64,000 bases of DNA from a bacterium 1xD42-67 (GTDB lineage Bacteria > Bacillota > Clostridia > Oscillospirales > Oscillospiraceae), in contig RAYO01000021.1 of assembly GCA_003612335.1 (NCBI GenBank), positions 1-64,000 on the forward strand. The letters are read 5' to 3'. The notes under the pieces were generated by a model, which saw nothing but the letters and a program-made list of their open reading frames with translations, did no database searches and was not told where the DNA came from. The position numbers and the translations under genes are program-made. How positions within the stretch are numbered: position 1 is the stretch's first letter; each line of letters begins with the position of its first letter. Of this stretch, positions 42,801 to 51,254 are shown piece after piece.

Positions 42801-43150
42801 TTGTTTCGCTTCTCCGATAACACTGTCAATTCTTTCATAAATGCGTGGGCCATATTCAGGAAAGTCTCACGCATTTCCGGAGGGCATGACAGATAATAGG
42901 ATTTTAACTGGTTCAACCCCTGCTCCTCTGCACTGATGTTTTCTATGATGAGGTTGTCCAGTGACAGGTCCAATACTTTTGCAAGTGCCTGCAACACAAT
43001 AAAAGAAGGATTTTTTTGCCCCTTCTCAATATCAGCTATATGTTTCACCGATACATGGCTGAGGTCGGAAAGCTGTTCCTGTGTTAAATTTGCAGCATTT
43101 CTGACGCTCCGTAAATATTCGCCTAATAAGGCCAGTTTATCTTTCGGCAT
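42794..43150 (-). CDS. XRE family transcriptional regulator
   Basis: The 118-residue protein has an N-terminal XRE HTH (L-T-Q-E-Q-L-S-D-L-S-H-V-S-V-K-H-I-A-D-I-E-K-G) and a helical tail. A GGAGGTGAGCG ribosome site lies just upstream on the minus strand. TCATTC...GAATGA (about 43174-43199) in the upstream spacer is a candidate operator. It probably regulates the recombination or cargo end of ICE 1. Confidence 0.82.
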   Translation of the reverse strand: MPKDKLALLGEYLRSVRNAANLTQEQLSDLSHVSVKHIADIEKGQKNPSFIVLQALAKVLDLSLDNLIIENISAEEQGLNQLKSYYLSCPPEMRETFLNMAHAFMKELTVLSEKRNKQ

Positions 43151-43252
43151 AATCGCTCACCTCCATACTATGCTATCATTCTGAATTCAATATCTGAATG
43201 ACCTCTTAGCACTTGAAAACAAGAGCGATTATGCCGATTTATATTAGGATCA

Positions 43253-43288
43253 CTTTGACCGGTTAAAAAAAACGGTAATCTGTCAAAG
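43253..43288. other. Inverted repeat in the 43151-43623 spacer
   Basis: CTTTGAC (43253-43259) and GTCAAAG (43282-43288) flank an A-rich loop. The 470-base spacer has no gene; apart from this repeat and two terminators I see nothing else in it. Confidence 0.4.
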
Positions 43289-43304
43289 CGATTTTATGCG
43301 CCTA

Positions 43305-43348
43305 AACCATAGTTACCGTTAGAAAGGTAGCTATGGTTATTCTTTTTT
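43305..43348 (+). terminator. Strong terminator
   Basis: AACCATAG-TACC pairs with GGTA-CTATGGTT, followed by ATTCTTTTTTAT. Confidence 0.7.
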
Positions 43349-43486
43349 ATATTTCTTGGGTCTTATCGACCCTTTCCACTGGTGATGCACGAAAAAAAGT
43401 CTAATTTCAAAATGGGACTTTCATGCGCCGCCTCCGGTATTATCGGGTAATATATATCAGAGTTATAATAGGTATTTGCTTTGTTG

Positions 43487-43523
43487 CGCCAGCATCTTGC
43501 TTTGGGATGCTGGCGTTTTTGTT
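43487..43523 (+). terminator. Strong terminator upstream of the sigma-like gene
   Basis: A perfect 10-bp stem CGCCAGCATC/GATGCTGGCG with a nine-base loop, followed by TTTTTGTTTG. It insulates the recombination genes from cargo transcription. Confidence 0.75.
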
Positions 43524-43623
43524 TGTCGATTTTTAGCGAACCACCCCGAACAATGCCGCTGCCGGTCCCCGCCTCCATTCGATTCACCTGCCAACCACGC
43601 TTGAATCGAAATGGAGGAACGCT

Positions 43624-44094
43624 ATGAGCTTTCACTATGGATATGAAAAAAGGAAGTTTGATAAGGAATGGACCCGGCTGGAACAGGAATACCGCGCAGC
43701 CGGTATGAGCGATACACAGATTGCTGCCATGCGAGAATATGACTGGTCCTGGTTTTGCAGCCAGCGGACTTACCTGAACCGGGTACAGGCTCTGCCCAGT
43801 GAACAGTACGAGGATGAAAGCGAGCAGTCCAGTCTGCTCCGAAAATTTGAATCCCTCTCCTGCACCTGGGACACCGGCGATGTGGACGCCCAGCGGTTTG
43901 GCTGGTTGTCCTCCCTGGAGGACGAAAGACTGTACCGGCAGCTCTGCAAATTGTCGGAGGACGATCTGGAACTGCTGACCCTGCTCCTTGTGGATGGCTA
44001 CCGGCAGGCCGATGTTGCAAGGCTCTGGAATTGTTCCAGAAGTGCAATCACACAAAGAGTAAATAAAATTAAGATTTTTTTGAAAAAGGCTTAA
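43624..44094 (+). CDS. Sigma-70-region-4-like CTn regulator
   Basis: The 156-residue protein has a C-terminal helix-turn-helix (L-L-V-D-G-Y-R-Q-A-D-V-A-R-L-W-N-C-S-R-S) resembling sigma region 4. Its charged N-terminus is typical of sigma-like proteins encoded just before the recombinases of Tn1549-type elements. GGAGGAACGCT precedes the ATG. It may activate the excision/integration genes; no direct evidence. Confidence 0.78.
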   Translation: MSFHYGYEKRKFDKEWTRLEQEYRAAGMSDTQIAAMREYDWSWFCSQRTYLNRVQALPSEQYEDESEQSSLLRKFESLSCTWDTGDVDAQRFGWLSSLEDERLYRQLCKLSEDDLELLTLLLVDGYRQADVARLWNCSRSAITQRVNKIKIFLKKA

Positions 44095-44493
44095 CAAATG
44101 GTCTTTCCCAATGCCTACCCATTGAAGGGACAAGTTCTCTTGCTCCCTCTTTGTAGCTTGACAACTGAATATACGGCATAACAGGTACATAACCCGTATC
44201 GAAGCGAAAAAGGCGCGCCGCCAGGACGGTTGCTTGCAGGAGGTGATGAAGCACAGGCAATCCGAGCGATCTACGCAGAGCCTTAAACCCGGAGATGGCG
44301 TTCCGGGCGCGATGATGGTGCGGGGGCTTAAAGATACTTCCTCACGGCCCGCCAAAGACTTGGGGGGAACCCTGCGGCATACGAGAAAAACGGTGCTGCG
44401 GAGTTATGACAGCTCTGCCGGGAGCGGCCTGTTATGTCCCCATCGTCAGGGGTGCGTGGCAAATGTGGCGAAATCATCAAAACAGAATAAGAG
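44095..44493 (+). other. Gene-poor 400-base region before TnpW
   Basis: The only forward frame of note (ATG 44246, after GGAGGTG, to 44521) gives a basic peptide of 91 residues (M-K-H-R-Q-S-E-R-S-T-Q-S-L-K-P-G-D-G-V-P) without membrane or domain features. It runs into the terminator stem. Segments such as CCCGGAGATGGCGTTCCGGG (44288-44307) could fold. It could be a regulatory RNA, an attenuator leader for the recombinase operon, or a weak gene. Confidence 0.35.
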
Positions 44494-44554
44494 CAGCCGT
44501 ACCGGAAGTATGCTGTTGTAATAATAACTTTCATTTCCGGTGCGGCTGTTTTTT
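44494..44554 (+). terminator. Terminator/attenuator upstream of TnpW and recombinases
   Basis: CAGCCGTACCGGAA (44494-44507) pairs with TTCCGGTGCGGCTG (44535-44548) and is followed by six Ts. The large loop holds the end of the preceding frame. It could end readthrough from 44.1 kb or attenuate the recombinase operon. Confidence 0.7.
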
Positions 44555-44596
44555 AACCATAGAATGAAAACAGTTTTTGAACGGAGGTGCGTCTAT

Positions 44597-44770
44597 ATGA
44601 CCAAACAAACAACCCCAACAACCTCCTACAAAGAGGTGCGGATTGGGAAAACAATTTATCGCGTCACCAGCTTTTTTTCGGGAGAAAAGGACCTGGGAAA
44701 GACGCTGGAACAGCTGGCGGTCAGACGCGCCATGTCGGAAATCGTTCCGGCTGCCAGCGGTTCCAAGTAG
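44597..44770 (+). CDS. tnpW: TnpW family transposon-encoded protein
   Basis: The 57-residue protein with R-I-G-K-T-I-Y-R-V-T-S-F-F-S and L-G-K-T-L-E-Q-L-A-V-R-R-A matches the TnpW family of Tn4451-type elements. CGGAGGTG at 44582-44589 sets the start. The function is unknown. It lies 134 bases before the first recombinase. Confidence 0.8.
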   Translation: MTKQTTPTTSYKEVRIGKTIYRVTSFFSGEKDLGKTLEQLAVRRAMSEIVPAASGSK

Positions 44771-44904
44771 CAACCAGCCTCGCGGCCTGCCGCATCCTTG
44801 CGCGGCGATGGATTCTCCGGTAAGATATTCATGCAGGGTAAACCTGCGGAGCCATTTTGCCGCACGAGGTATGGATTCTGAGATGGTCGGGAGGTAAAAC
44901 AAAG

Positions 44905-46569
44905 ATGATGGATACAACATACAACGTGGGCATCTACTGCCGGTTAAGCAATGACGATGAGCGCGATGGGGAATCGGTCAGCATTGAAAACCAGAAGCTG
45001 CTGCTTCAAAACTATGTCAGGCAGCGCGGATGGAATGAGGTCGATACCTATATTGATGACGGATATTCCGGCACAAACTTCAACCGCCCAGGCGTCAGGC
45101 GGTTAATCGAGGACGCAAAGGCAAAGCGGATCAATGTGATTCTGGTCAAGGACCTTTCCCGCTTTGGCCGCAACTACATCGAGTTTGGACAGTACACAGA
45201 TTATCTATTCCCTTCTCTTGGCTGCCGGTTCATCGCCCTGAACAACGGCATCGACACCATGAGCGACAACGGAAGCACCGATGTCATGTGCTTTTTGAAC
45301 TTATTTAATGAATTTTACAGCCGGGACACCAGCAAGAAGGTCAAGGCGGTCAAAAGGGCCTGTGCTGAAAACGGAAAGTTTATGGGAACCTATCCCGCCT
45401 ATGGCTACCGGCGCGACCCCTTGGATAAGCACCATCTTGTGATTGACGAGGAAACCGCGCCGGTTGTGCGCCGTATCTTTGAAATGCGCGCCTCCGGTAT
45501 GGGATTCCACGCTATCGCGGTGGCGCTCAATGAGGAAGGGATTCAGCCGCCCGGTGTGCTGTACTACCAGCGCAAGGGCCAGAGCGATCCCAGAAGGGTC
45601 AACCACAAATGGGCCGACCAGACGGTAAAAAACATGGTCCGCAACGAGGTCTATATCGGGAACATGGTGCAGGGCAAAAGCGGCACCCTCTCTTACAAAT
45701 CCCGTAAGCTCGTGGGTAAATCAGAGGACGAGTGGATTCGGGTGGAGGGAACCCATGAGGCCATCATCCCGCGGGAACTGTGGGACACCGTGGCCAGCAT
45801 CGGCAAAAAGAAAGTGCGTAAAAGCACTCCGTCCGATGGCTGCAAGAGTATCTTTACCGGCCTTGTTTACTGCGCCGACTGTGGTTTCAAAATGAGGAAC
45901 CACATCGAAAAGTTTACCTATAAGGATGGCAGGCCGGGGCGGTACAGCTCCTTTATCTGCGGCAACTACTCCCGCAGCGGGCGGGGCGCGTGTACCATCC
46001 ACACGATCTATGAAACGGTGCTGACCCAGCTGGTATTGGAGGACATCCGGGAAAAAGCCCGCTTTGCCGAGTATGACCCGGACCGGCTGATAGATGAGAT
46101 TCTCCGGTTGAAAGAAAAGGAATCCCATACCCGGCTTTTCTCCTATGAGCAGGAATTGAAATCCTCCTTAGCCCGTATTTCCGATCTGGAGCGCCTGATG
46201 CAGAATCTCTATGAGGACAAATGCACCGGGGCAATCCCGCAGACAGTATTCCAGACCCTGATGCAGAAATATGAAGCGGAACGGGCGGAAAAGGCGGAGG
46301 CGGTCCCGGAACTGGAACGGAAAGTCCGGGCGCACCTGGAAAACCAGGTAGACACCGACCGCTGGCTGGAAATTATCCGGTGCTACACCGAAATCTCGGA
46401 GTTGGACGAAACCATCCTGTTTGAACTGGTGGACCGGATCGAGGTTGGCGATACCCAGATAATTAACGGACAGCGTATTTGTGAAATCAAGGTATATTAC
46501 CGCTATGTCGGGAATGTGGACGCTGCGCTGGCACAGGAAAGGGGGCAGGACTATGGCAAAGCAATATAA
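44905..46569 (+). CDS. Large serine recombinase 1 of ICE 1
   Basis: The 554-residue protein has a resolvase-type catalytic domain (V-G-I-Y-C-R-L-S, Ser15; K-D-L-S-R-F-G-R), a recombinase domain, a zinc ribbon (C-A-D-C-G...C-G-N-Y...C) and a C-terminal coiled coil. It probably carries out excision and integration with its partner. GGGAGG sets the start; the frame is open to 44857. Its own gene contains a sequence close to the apparent target at 45307-45332 (L-F-N-E-F-Y-S-R-D). Confidence 0.9.
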   Translation: MMDTTYNVGIYCRLSNDDERDGESVSIENQKLLLQNYVRQRGWNEVDTYIDDGYSGTNFNRPGVRRLIEDAKAKRINVILVKDLSRFGRNYIEFGQYTDYLFPSLGCRFIALNNGIDTMSDNGSTDVMCFLNLFNEFYSRDTSKKVKAVKRACAENGKFMGTYPAYGYRRDPLDKHHLVIDEETAPVVRRIFEMRASGMGFHAIAVALNEEGIQPPGVLYYQRKGQSDPRRVNHKWADQTVKNMVRNEVYIGNMVQGKSGTLSYKSRKLVGKSEDEWIRVEGTHEAIIPRELWDTVASIGKKKVRKSTPSDGCKSIFTGLVYCADCGFKMRNHIEKFTYKDGRPGRYSSFICGNYSRSGRGACTIHTIYETVLTQLVLEDIREKARFAEYDPDRLIDEILRLKEKESHTRLFSYEQELKSSLARISDLERLMQNLYEDKCTGAIPQTVFQTLMQKYEAERAEKAEAVPELERKVRAHLENQVDTDRWLEIIRCYTEISELDETILFELVDRIEVGDTQIINGQRICEIKVYYRYVGNVDAALAQERGQDYGKAI

Positions 46570-48190
46570 AGTTGGTATCTACTGCCGCCTGAGTGTGGAT
46601 GACGCCTCCAATTCCGCAAAAGCGAAAGGCTATATCCCAAGCGATGAATCGGTGAGCATTGAGAACCAGTACGAAATCCTCTCCAAGTTTGTCATGCTCA
46701 ACGGCTGGATTGAGGTCAAGAGCTATCAGGATGACGGGTACAGCGGGGGAAATTTTCAGCGGCCCGGATTTTTGGAGATGCTGGAGGATGCAAGGCATGG
46801 CCTGATTAACCTGATTCTGGTCAAGGACCTCTCCCGTTTAGGACGGGACTTTGTGGAGGTGGGCCGTTATACCGATGTCATTTTCCCCTCCCTCGGCTGC
46901 CGGTTCGTATCGGTTCTGGACTGTCTGGACAGCGAGGGGGACAATACCGATATGCTGCACTTCCGCTCTTTGATGAATGACTACCATCTCAAAGACCTGT
47001 CCAGCAAGGTAAAGTCGGTGCTTCACGCCAAAAAGAAAAGCGGCCAGTACCTCACTGCCTATGCCCCCTACGGCTACCGTAAGAGCGATGAGGATAAGCA
47101 CAAGCTGGTCATTGATGAGGAATCCGCCGCTGTTGTGCGGCAGATCTTCCAGATGCGTCATTCCGGCATGGCCTATGGGAAAATCGCCGCCACCCTGAAT
47201 GAGAAAGGGATTCTCCCTCCCCGCTGGTATTGGGCGGTCCATTATGGAAACGGCAGCTGCAAATATTCCCGGCTGTGGGCTTATGCAACGGTCCGAAACC
47301 TTTTGAATGATGATGTTTATGTCGGTACGCTCACACAGAACTGTACCGGTTCCCGTTCCTATAAGGATAAGACCATGATAAGGAAACCGGAATCGGAATG
47401 GATTTCCCATGAGGGCGCACACGAGGCAATTATCGGGCCGGAGCTGTGGGAGGCTGTCCAGAAAATCAATCAGGCGGCGAAACAGATTTCCGCTAACAAT
47501 ACGCCGCCCCAAGCATCTCTGTTTACCGGAAAGCTGGTCTGCGCGGACTGCGGGCATCCTCTGGTTGCCGCCCGCGAAACACAGCGCCGGAAAAATGGCA
47601 CTGTCAAGCACTATACTTCTTATTTCTGCTCCCGGTTTGCCACTACCGGACACAGCATCTGCTCCTGGCACCGGATTTTTGAGATCAGCTTGAAAAACCT
47701 GGTACTGAGTGAAATCCAGGCGCATGGAAAAGCGGTTGCAGCCGATGAAGCCGCTGTACTGGATAAGCTGAAACAGCACATCCAATCCGCAAGCGCCGCT
47801 CAACAAGAGGACTGCCGACAGGGAATCAGCCGTTTGCGGCGGCGTTTGGAGGAGCTGGAACAGATCACCGCAAAACTTTATGAAGATAAGGTAAGCGGGG
47901 CAATCAGCGGCGATTCCTTCTCGGTTCTGATTCAAAAGAACGAGCAGGAACGCATCCAGAAATCGGAACGCCTGGACAGTCTGTTAGCCGGGGAACGGAA
48001 AGCCCAGCAGGACATCGCCAATATCCACCAGTGGGCCGGAACCATCCGGCAGTATCTGGACTTGCAGGAACTGAACCGGGAAATCATTGAGGAACTGATT
48101 GACCGCATTGAAGTTGGAGAACGAACCGTCATAGACGGTCAAAGACACCAGGACATTAAAATTTACTACCGCTTTGTTGGGCTGGTGTGA
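46553..48190 (+). CDS. Large serine recombinase 2 of ICE 1
   Basis: The 545-residue protein overlaps recombinase 1 by 17 bases, so the two are co-translated. The catalytic Ser is in Y-C-R-L-S-V-D-D (Ser14) with K-D-L-S-R-L-G-R-D. The zinc ribbon has C-A-D-C-G-H and C-S-R-F...C. The tail is a coiled coil ending I-K-I-Y-Y-R-F-V. The conserved joining segment reads L-M-N-D-Y-H-L-K-D instead of N-E-F-Y-S-R-D. The stop lies about 140 bases from the inferred right end of ICE 1. Confidence 0.9.
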   Translation: MAKQYKVGIYCRLSVDDASNSAKAKGYIPSDESVSIENQYEILSKFVMLNGWIEVKSYQDDGYSGGNFQRPGFLEMLEDARHGLINLILVKDLSRLGRDFVEVGRYTDVIFPSLGCRFVSVLDCLDSEGDNTDMLHFRSLMNDYHLKDLSSKVKSVLHAKKKSGQYLTAYAPYGYRKSDEDKHKLVIDEESAAVVRQIFQMRHSGMAYGKIAATLNEKGILPPRWYWAVHYGNGSCKYSRLWAYATVRNLLNDDVYVGTLTQNCTGSRSYKDKTMIRKPESEWISHEGAHEAIIGPELWEAVQKINQAAKQISANNTPPQASLFTGKLVCADCGHPLVAARETQRRKNGTVKHYTSYFCSRFATTGHSICSWHRIFEISLKNLVLSEIQAHGKAVAADEAAVLDKLKQHIQSASAAQQEDCRQGISRLRRRLEELEQITAKLYEDKVSGAISGDSFSVLIQKNEQERIQKSERLDSLLAGERKAQQDIANIHQWAGTIRQYLDLQELNREIIEELIDRIEVGERTVIDGQRHQDIKIYYRFVGLV

Positions 48191-48294
48191 TCGGGCAAAA
48201 AAAGCGCCTGACCGCATCAGCAGCCAGACGAAAACATTCTGTAACAGCAGCGATATTTGATTGTTGCACACTGATTTGTCGAATTGGAGAGAAA

Positions 48295-48729
48295 TTAGCA
48301 GTTTACCCCTCCCAAATGCCTCGTGTTCTTCATGATGTTCAAAAATGGGGTGAAGTCGTTATCTCCCTGCTTGTCGCTGTCGATACCGTTGTTGACGGCG
48401 ATAAACCGGATGCCCTTATCTCTGAACATGACATCGGTGTAGAAGCCGACCTTGAGATAGTCCCGCCCGAAGCGGCTCATGTCCTTGACGATGATGGTGG
48501 ACACGTTCCCGGCCTCCACCTCGGCAATCATGGCCTTGAAGCCGTCCCGGTCAAAGGTTGTGCCGCTCACTCCATCATCGGTGAAGTGCCGGACATTGGT
48601 GAAGCCATTCCGCTGGGCGTAGTCCTCCAAAAATGCCTGCTGGTTCAGTATGGAATTGCTGGGGCCTTGTAACTCATCGTCACGGCTCAAACGCTCATAG
48701 AGTGCTGTAATCTTGGTTTTCTGGGCCAT
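48295..48729 (-). pseudogene. Serine recombinase Y, N-terminal half cut off by the ICE 1 end
   Basis: It begins M-A-Q-K-T-K-I-T-A-L-Y-E-R-L-S-R-D-D-E with catalytic Ser15, its own AGGAGG site, and a complete catalytic domain (V-K-D-M-S-R-F-G-R-D-Y-L). It follows the family to F-T-P-F-L-N-I-M and then, immediately after ATGAA (48333-48329), changes to unrelated residues and stops at 48295. The missing C-terminal half is expected beyond the left end of ICE 1, outside this window. Confidence 0.85.
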
Positions 48730-48780
48730 GTTTGCCACCTCCTGTTGTTGTGCGGATTTCTCCGTCCCTAAAATACTAAC
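48331..48780. mobile_element. Element Y fragment inserted in virD4 of ICE 2
   Basis: The virD4 frame breaks after D-P-K-G near 48780. 51 bases later a complete serine recombinase start with ribosome site appears on the same strand. The simplest reading is that an element with recombinase Y near its end integrated into virD4, and ICE 1 later integrated into recombinase Y. Only this end is visible. Confidence 0.5.
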
Positions 48781-49322
48781 CCTTTCGGGTCTGTGACAAC
48801 AAAAGAAACCGGATAAGTTTTTGACGTGCATTGCATGAGGTTTGGCTTCAACCAAAAGCGAGTCTTGCCGCTGCCGGAACCGCCCACGATCAGCACGTTT
48901 TTGTTCCGGGCCGTTTTGGGGTCCTTGGGGCGGCTGTTCATTGTCAGGCTCTCCGTCTGGGTGAGGATGATGTTGTCCTCGAACTTCGGGGCTACATAGG
49001 GGGCGATATCCCGAGCGTTGCCCCAACGGGCTGTACCGTACTCCGCCCCCTGCCGGTACTTCTTGGCATTCTTGCCTTTCATGTAGACGGCAAAGCGCAG
49101 ACCCACGCCGCAGGCGATGCCCACCAGCAGATCGACCGGATGAAAGCTGGGAGCGGCGCTCTGAAACGCCAGCACCAGCCCGTCCATGATTCTCAGAAGT
49201 TTATCCGCCAGACTGACGCCGGGGGCCAGCCGCCACGCCTGTCCCAGTTTGGTGGCGCAGAGACCCAGGATGGCATACGGAAGATTGGGAATGATGAGTT
49301 TTTTCAGATTGACCTGTTTCAC
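48768..49322 (-). pseudogene. virD4: VirD4/TraG coupling protein, truncated after Walker A
   Basis: The 184-residue remainder of a protein normally near 600 residues. It has N-terminal membrane helices, Walker A G-G-S-G-S-G-K-T (147-154), then F-V-V-T-D-P-K-G followed by L-V-F and a stop. The start overlaps the pcfB stop (ATGA). A coupling protein without its second half cannot bring DNA to the channel, so ICE 2 is transfer-defective unless the pieces are rejoined. Confidence 0.85.
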
Positions 49323-49762
49323 CGTACCTGCTCCTTCCGTCTCTCCCGGTCAATACTGGGCTTTTTCACCTGAGATCGGAGCTGGGCCAGCCGTTGCAGC
49401 ACTGAGGGCCGCTGTATCCTGCGGACCTTCTTCCCGGCGTACTCCTGCATAGCGGCGGTGAGGGCGTCCGCATCCCGGCTCTTGAAGAAGATCAGGAACC
49501 GGGGCGGGTCATTGGCCCTGTCCCGCTTGACGGCATAGTCCACACCGTATTTCCGGGCAATACGCTCAAAGGCCCGGATACTGGGGTCTGTCAGCTCCAC
49601 GTTGGATACGCCCTGATTTTGCCCGATGAGCTGCTTGACCGTCTGTTTCCCGTGGGGGATAACATCTTGGCATTTCGCGGCCTTGCGATGGGCGAGATAG
49701 GAGGCAATCGCTGCCTTTATCATCCGCCCGGTGAGTTTTGTGCCGTTGATTGCCAACGCCAC
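49319..49762 (-). CDS. pcfB: PcfB family conjugation protein
   Basis: The 147-residue protein has the PcfB/DUF3801 pattern (G-R-M-I-K-A-A-I-A-S-Y-L, P-H-G-K-Q-T-V-K-Q-L, D-Y-A-V-K-R-D, F-F-K-S-R-D-A-D) and a basic tail. In related systems PcfB works with the VirD4-type coupling protein at the relaxosome. GTG start after AGGAGG; the stop overlaps virD4. Confidence 0.85.
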   Translation of the reverse strand: MALAINGTKLTGRMIKAAIASYLAHRKAAKCQDVIPHGKQTVKQLIGQNQGVSNVELTDPSIRAFERIARKYGVDYAVKRDRANDPPRFLIFFKSRDADALTAAMQEYAGKKVRRIQRPSVLQRLAQLRSQVKKPSIDRERRKEQVR

Positions 49763-49773
49763 AGTTTTATTTT

Positions 49774-49880
49774 CTACTTCCTCCTGGATAGGCGCTCACT
49801 CCTTTCTGCCAGGATGATGCCGCGCCGGTGGACTAGGGTGGGACTACCAGCCAGCGCAGCAGAAATTTTCTGCTCTGCAT
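49774..49880 (-). pseudogene. Possible small broken protein between the TOPRIM gene and pcfB
   Basis: The minus strand reads M-Q-S-R-K-F-L-L-R-W-L-V-V-P-P then stop. One frame over it continues L-V-H-R-R-G-I-I-L-A-E-R-S-E-R-L-S-R-R-K then stop just before pcfB. The 107-base span is not a multiple of three. It may be a frameshifted short CTn protein or chance. Confidence 0.25.
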
Positions 49881-49885
49881 GATTT

Positions 49886-50734
49886 TTACCTCTCGTTTCC
49901 CCGGCACTTCTGCCGGTGCTGTAGGTACTCGTTCCAGTCCTTCCCACGGGGAGGAGGCTTATAGGCTACAACATAGCCCTGCTGACTGTACTTCTCTTTC
50001 AAATGGTCCGCCGCTTCTTTGCCGGGTTCGTCAGCGTCCAGACAGAGGAAAATGTACCTGATTTTTGGATTTTCCCGCAGATAGGTGTCTAGCGGCCCTT
50101 CATACAGACCGCAGAAAGCCACGGCGTTGTGGGTGGCATCCCGGTGGAGCGTGCAAAAGCTCATCAGGTCGATGGGGGCCTCAAAGACGTGTACCCGGTC
50201 AATGGTGCTGTCGCAGGGCAGGCGGAAACCGATTTCCTTGTCGCTGCCGGGAACGCCCGCCCGGAAAGATGCTCCATTCAGGTCGTAGGTTCCCCGTTTA
50301 GCGGCGAATACCGGTTTGTTATCAGCATCTTTGCCGACAAAGACGCAGTTGTGGCGTTCCGCCTCTTCGTACAGCAGACCGGCCTCCACAAAGCCCCGGA
50401 TGACCGATGGTGCGATGCCTCGCTTTTTCAGGTAGGCCGTCACCCGCCGCTGGTCCTCATTGGCCGGTGGAAGAACAAACGGCACAGGCTCCAATGGGGC
50501 AGGCGGCGTTTTCTTCTGGACCGGCGCAGGTCTGGGTAAGGGTCTGTCGGGATGGTCCCTTGACCGGCCATTCCAGTCCAGCAGGAATTCGACTGCCTCC
50601 GGAAAACTCTTGCCCTCGAACCGCTGAAGAAAAGCAATGGCGTCTCCGCCCTTTTTTTCGGAGTAACGGAACCAGACGCGCCGGTCCTTGATGCGCAGGC
50701 TGTCCATTTCCTTGGTGGTGTAGTAGCTGCCCAC
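49886..50734 (-). CDS. DUF3991/TOPRIM-domain protein of ICE 2
   Basis: The 282-residue protein has a DUF3991-like part (W-F-R-Y-S-E-K-K-G-G-D-A-I-A-F-L-Q) and a C-terminal TOPRIM motif (I-F-L-C-L-D-A-D-E-P-G). This resembles the primase-like proteins of conjugative elements. The annotated GTG start is internal. The frame is open to 50824 and encodes a family-like N-terminus (F-T-A-N-D-L-A-N-A-N-N-T-D-L-P-D-L-L), but it has no ATG, GTG or TTG after the GGAAGGAG site, so the original start codon may be mutated. Confidence 0.75.
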   Translation of the reverse strand: MGSYYTTKEMDSLRIKDRRVWFRYSEKKGGDAIAFLQRFEGKSFPEAVEFLLDWNGRSRDHPDRPLPRPAPVQKKTPPAPLEPVPFVLPPANEDQRRVTAYLKKRGIAPSVIRGFVEAGLLYEEAERHNCVFVGKDADNKPVFAAKRGTYDLNGASFRAGVPGSDKEIGFRLPCDSTIDRVHVFEAPIDLMSFCTLHRDATHNAVAFCGLYEGPLDTYLRENPKIRYIFLCLDADEPGKEAADHLKEKYSQQGYVVAYKPPPRGKDWNEYLQHRQKCRGNER

Positions 50735-50853
50735 GCGCCGGACCTGATAGCCCAGGGAGGTCAGCAGATCGGGGAGGTCGGTGTTATTGGCATTAGCCAG
50801 GTCGTTGGCCGTAAAGATATACTCTCACGCTCCTTCCGGCCAGCCGCCAGCGG

Positions 50854-51207
50854 TCACTTCTTCCCGCAGCTCCGGCCCTGGCCCTTCACAGTCAGAATGC
50901 CGTCCAGGGTGGTGGCGGTGATGTGCAGCCGTTCGGCGGTGGCAATATCGTTTTTCATAGCCTCGGTGACAGTATCCCCGCAGACCACCAGGACATGGGA
51001 CCGGCGCAGGAGGTCCCGGCTCATGTCCAGGCCGTCCTTGTGTTCCTGGGGGACCCTATCGTTCAGGATGGGGGCCAACAGAAGCAGCGGACAGATGGGG
51101 GTGTATCCGGCATCGTAAACCTGACGGCAGTACCGCAGGGCCTTTTCGCTGTTCTGGCAGGCGCTCCCGGTCCAGGGGGCGGTGACGTAGGCAAAGGGTC
51201 GCTTCAT
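50854..51207 (-). CDS. DUF4406-like (nucleoside 2-deoxyribosyltransferase fold) protein
   Basis: The 117-residue protein begins M-K-R-P-F-A-Y-V-T-A-P-W-T-G and has A-G-Y-T-P-I-C-P-L-L-L-L-A-P and L-L-R-R-S-H-V-L-V-V-C-G-D. This layout is that of DUF4406-like proteins found in ICEs and phages. GAAGGAG sets the start. The enzymatic role in the element is unknown. Confidence 0.72.
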   Translation of the reverse strand: MKRPFAYVTAPWTGSACQNSEKALRYCRQVYDAGYTPICPLLLLAPILNDRVPQEHKDGLDMSRDLLRRSHVLVVCGDTVTEAMKNDIATAERLHITATTLDGILTVKGQGRSCGKK

Positions 51208-51254
51208 GGTAATTCTCCTTCCGCTCATTTCGAGCATAAAAATAAGCGGCCCCG

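Larger units (their letters stand above)
1..48330 (+). mobile_element. ICE 1: Tn1549-like integrative conjugative element, left end outside the window
   Basis: The gene order VirB6, PrgI, VirB4, CHAP hydrolase, DUF4315, CD1107-like, TopB, CHC2/ArdC, methylase-helicase, DUF3848/3849, MobC, relaxase, cargo, sigma-like protein, TnpW, recombinases matches the Tn1549/CTn family of Clostridia (family knowledge). The right end is placed at about 48330, where the minus-strand frame of another serine recombinase stops matching its family immediately after ATGAA. The par/rep/PcfB/VirD4 genes expected upstream lie outside the window. The boundary is inferred from the broken recombinase, not from a mapped att site. 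Confidence 0.75.

Noticed and set aside
48187-48672. 161-codon plus-strand frame starting at the recombinase 2 stop
   Set aside because: It runs antisense to the recombinase Y catalytic domain, whose motifs are clear on the minus strand.
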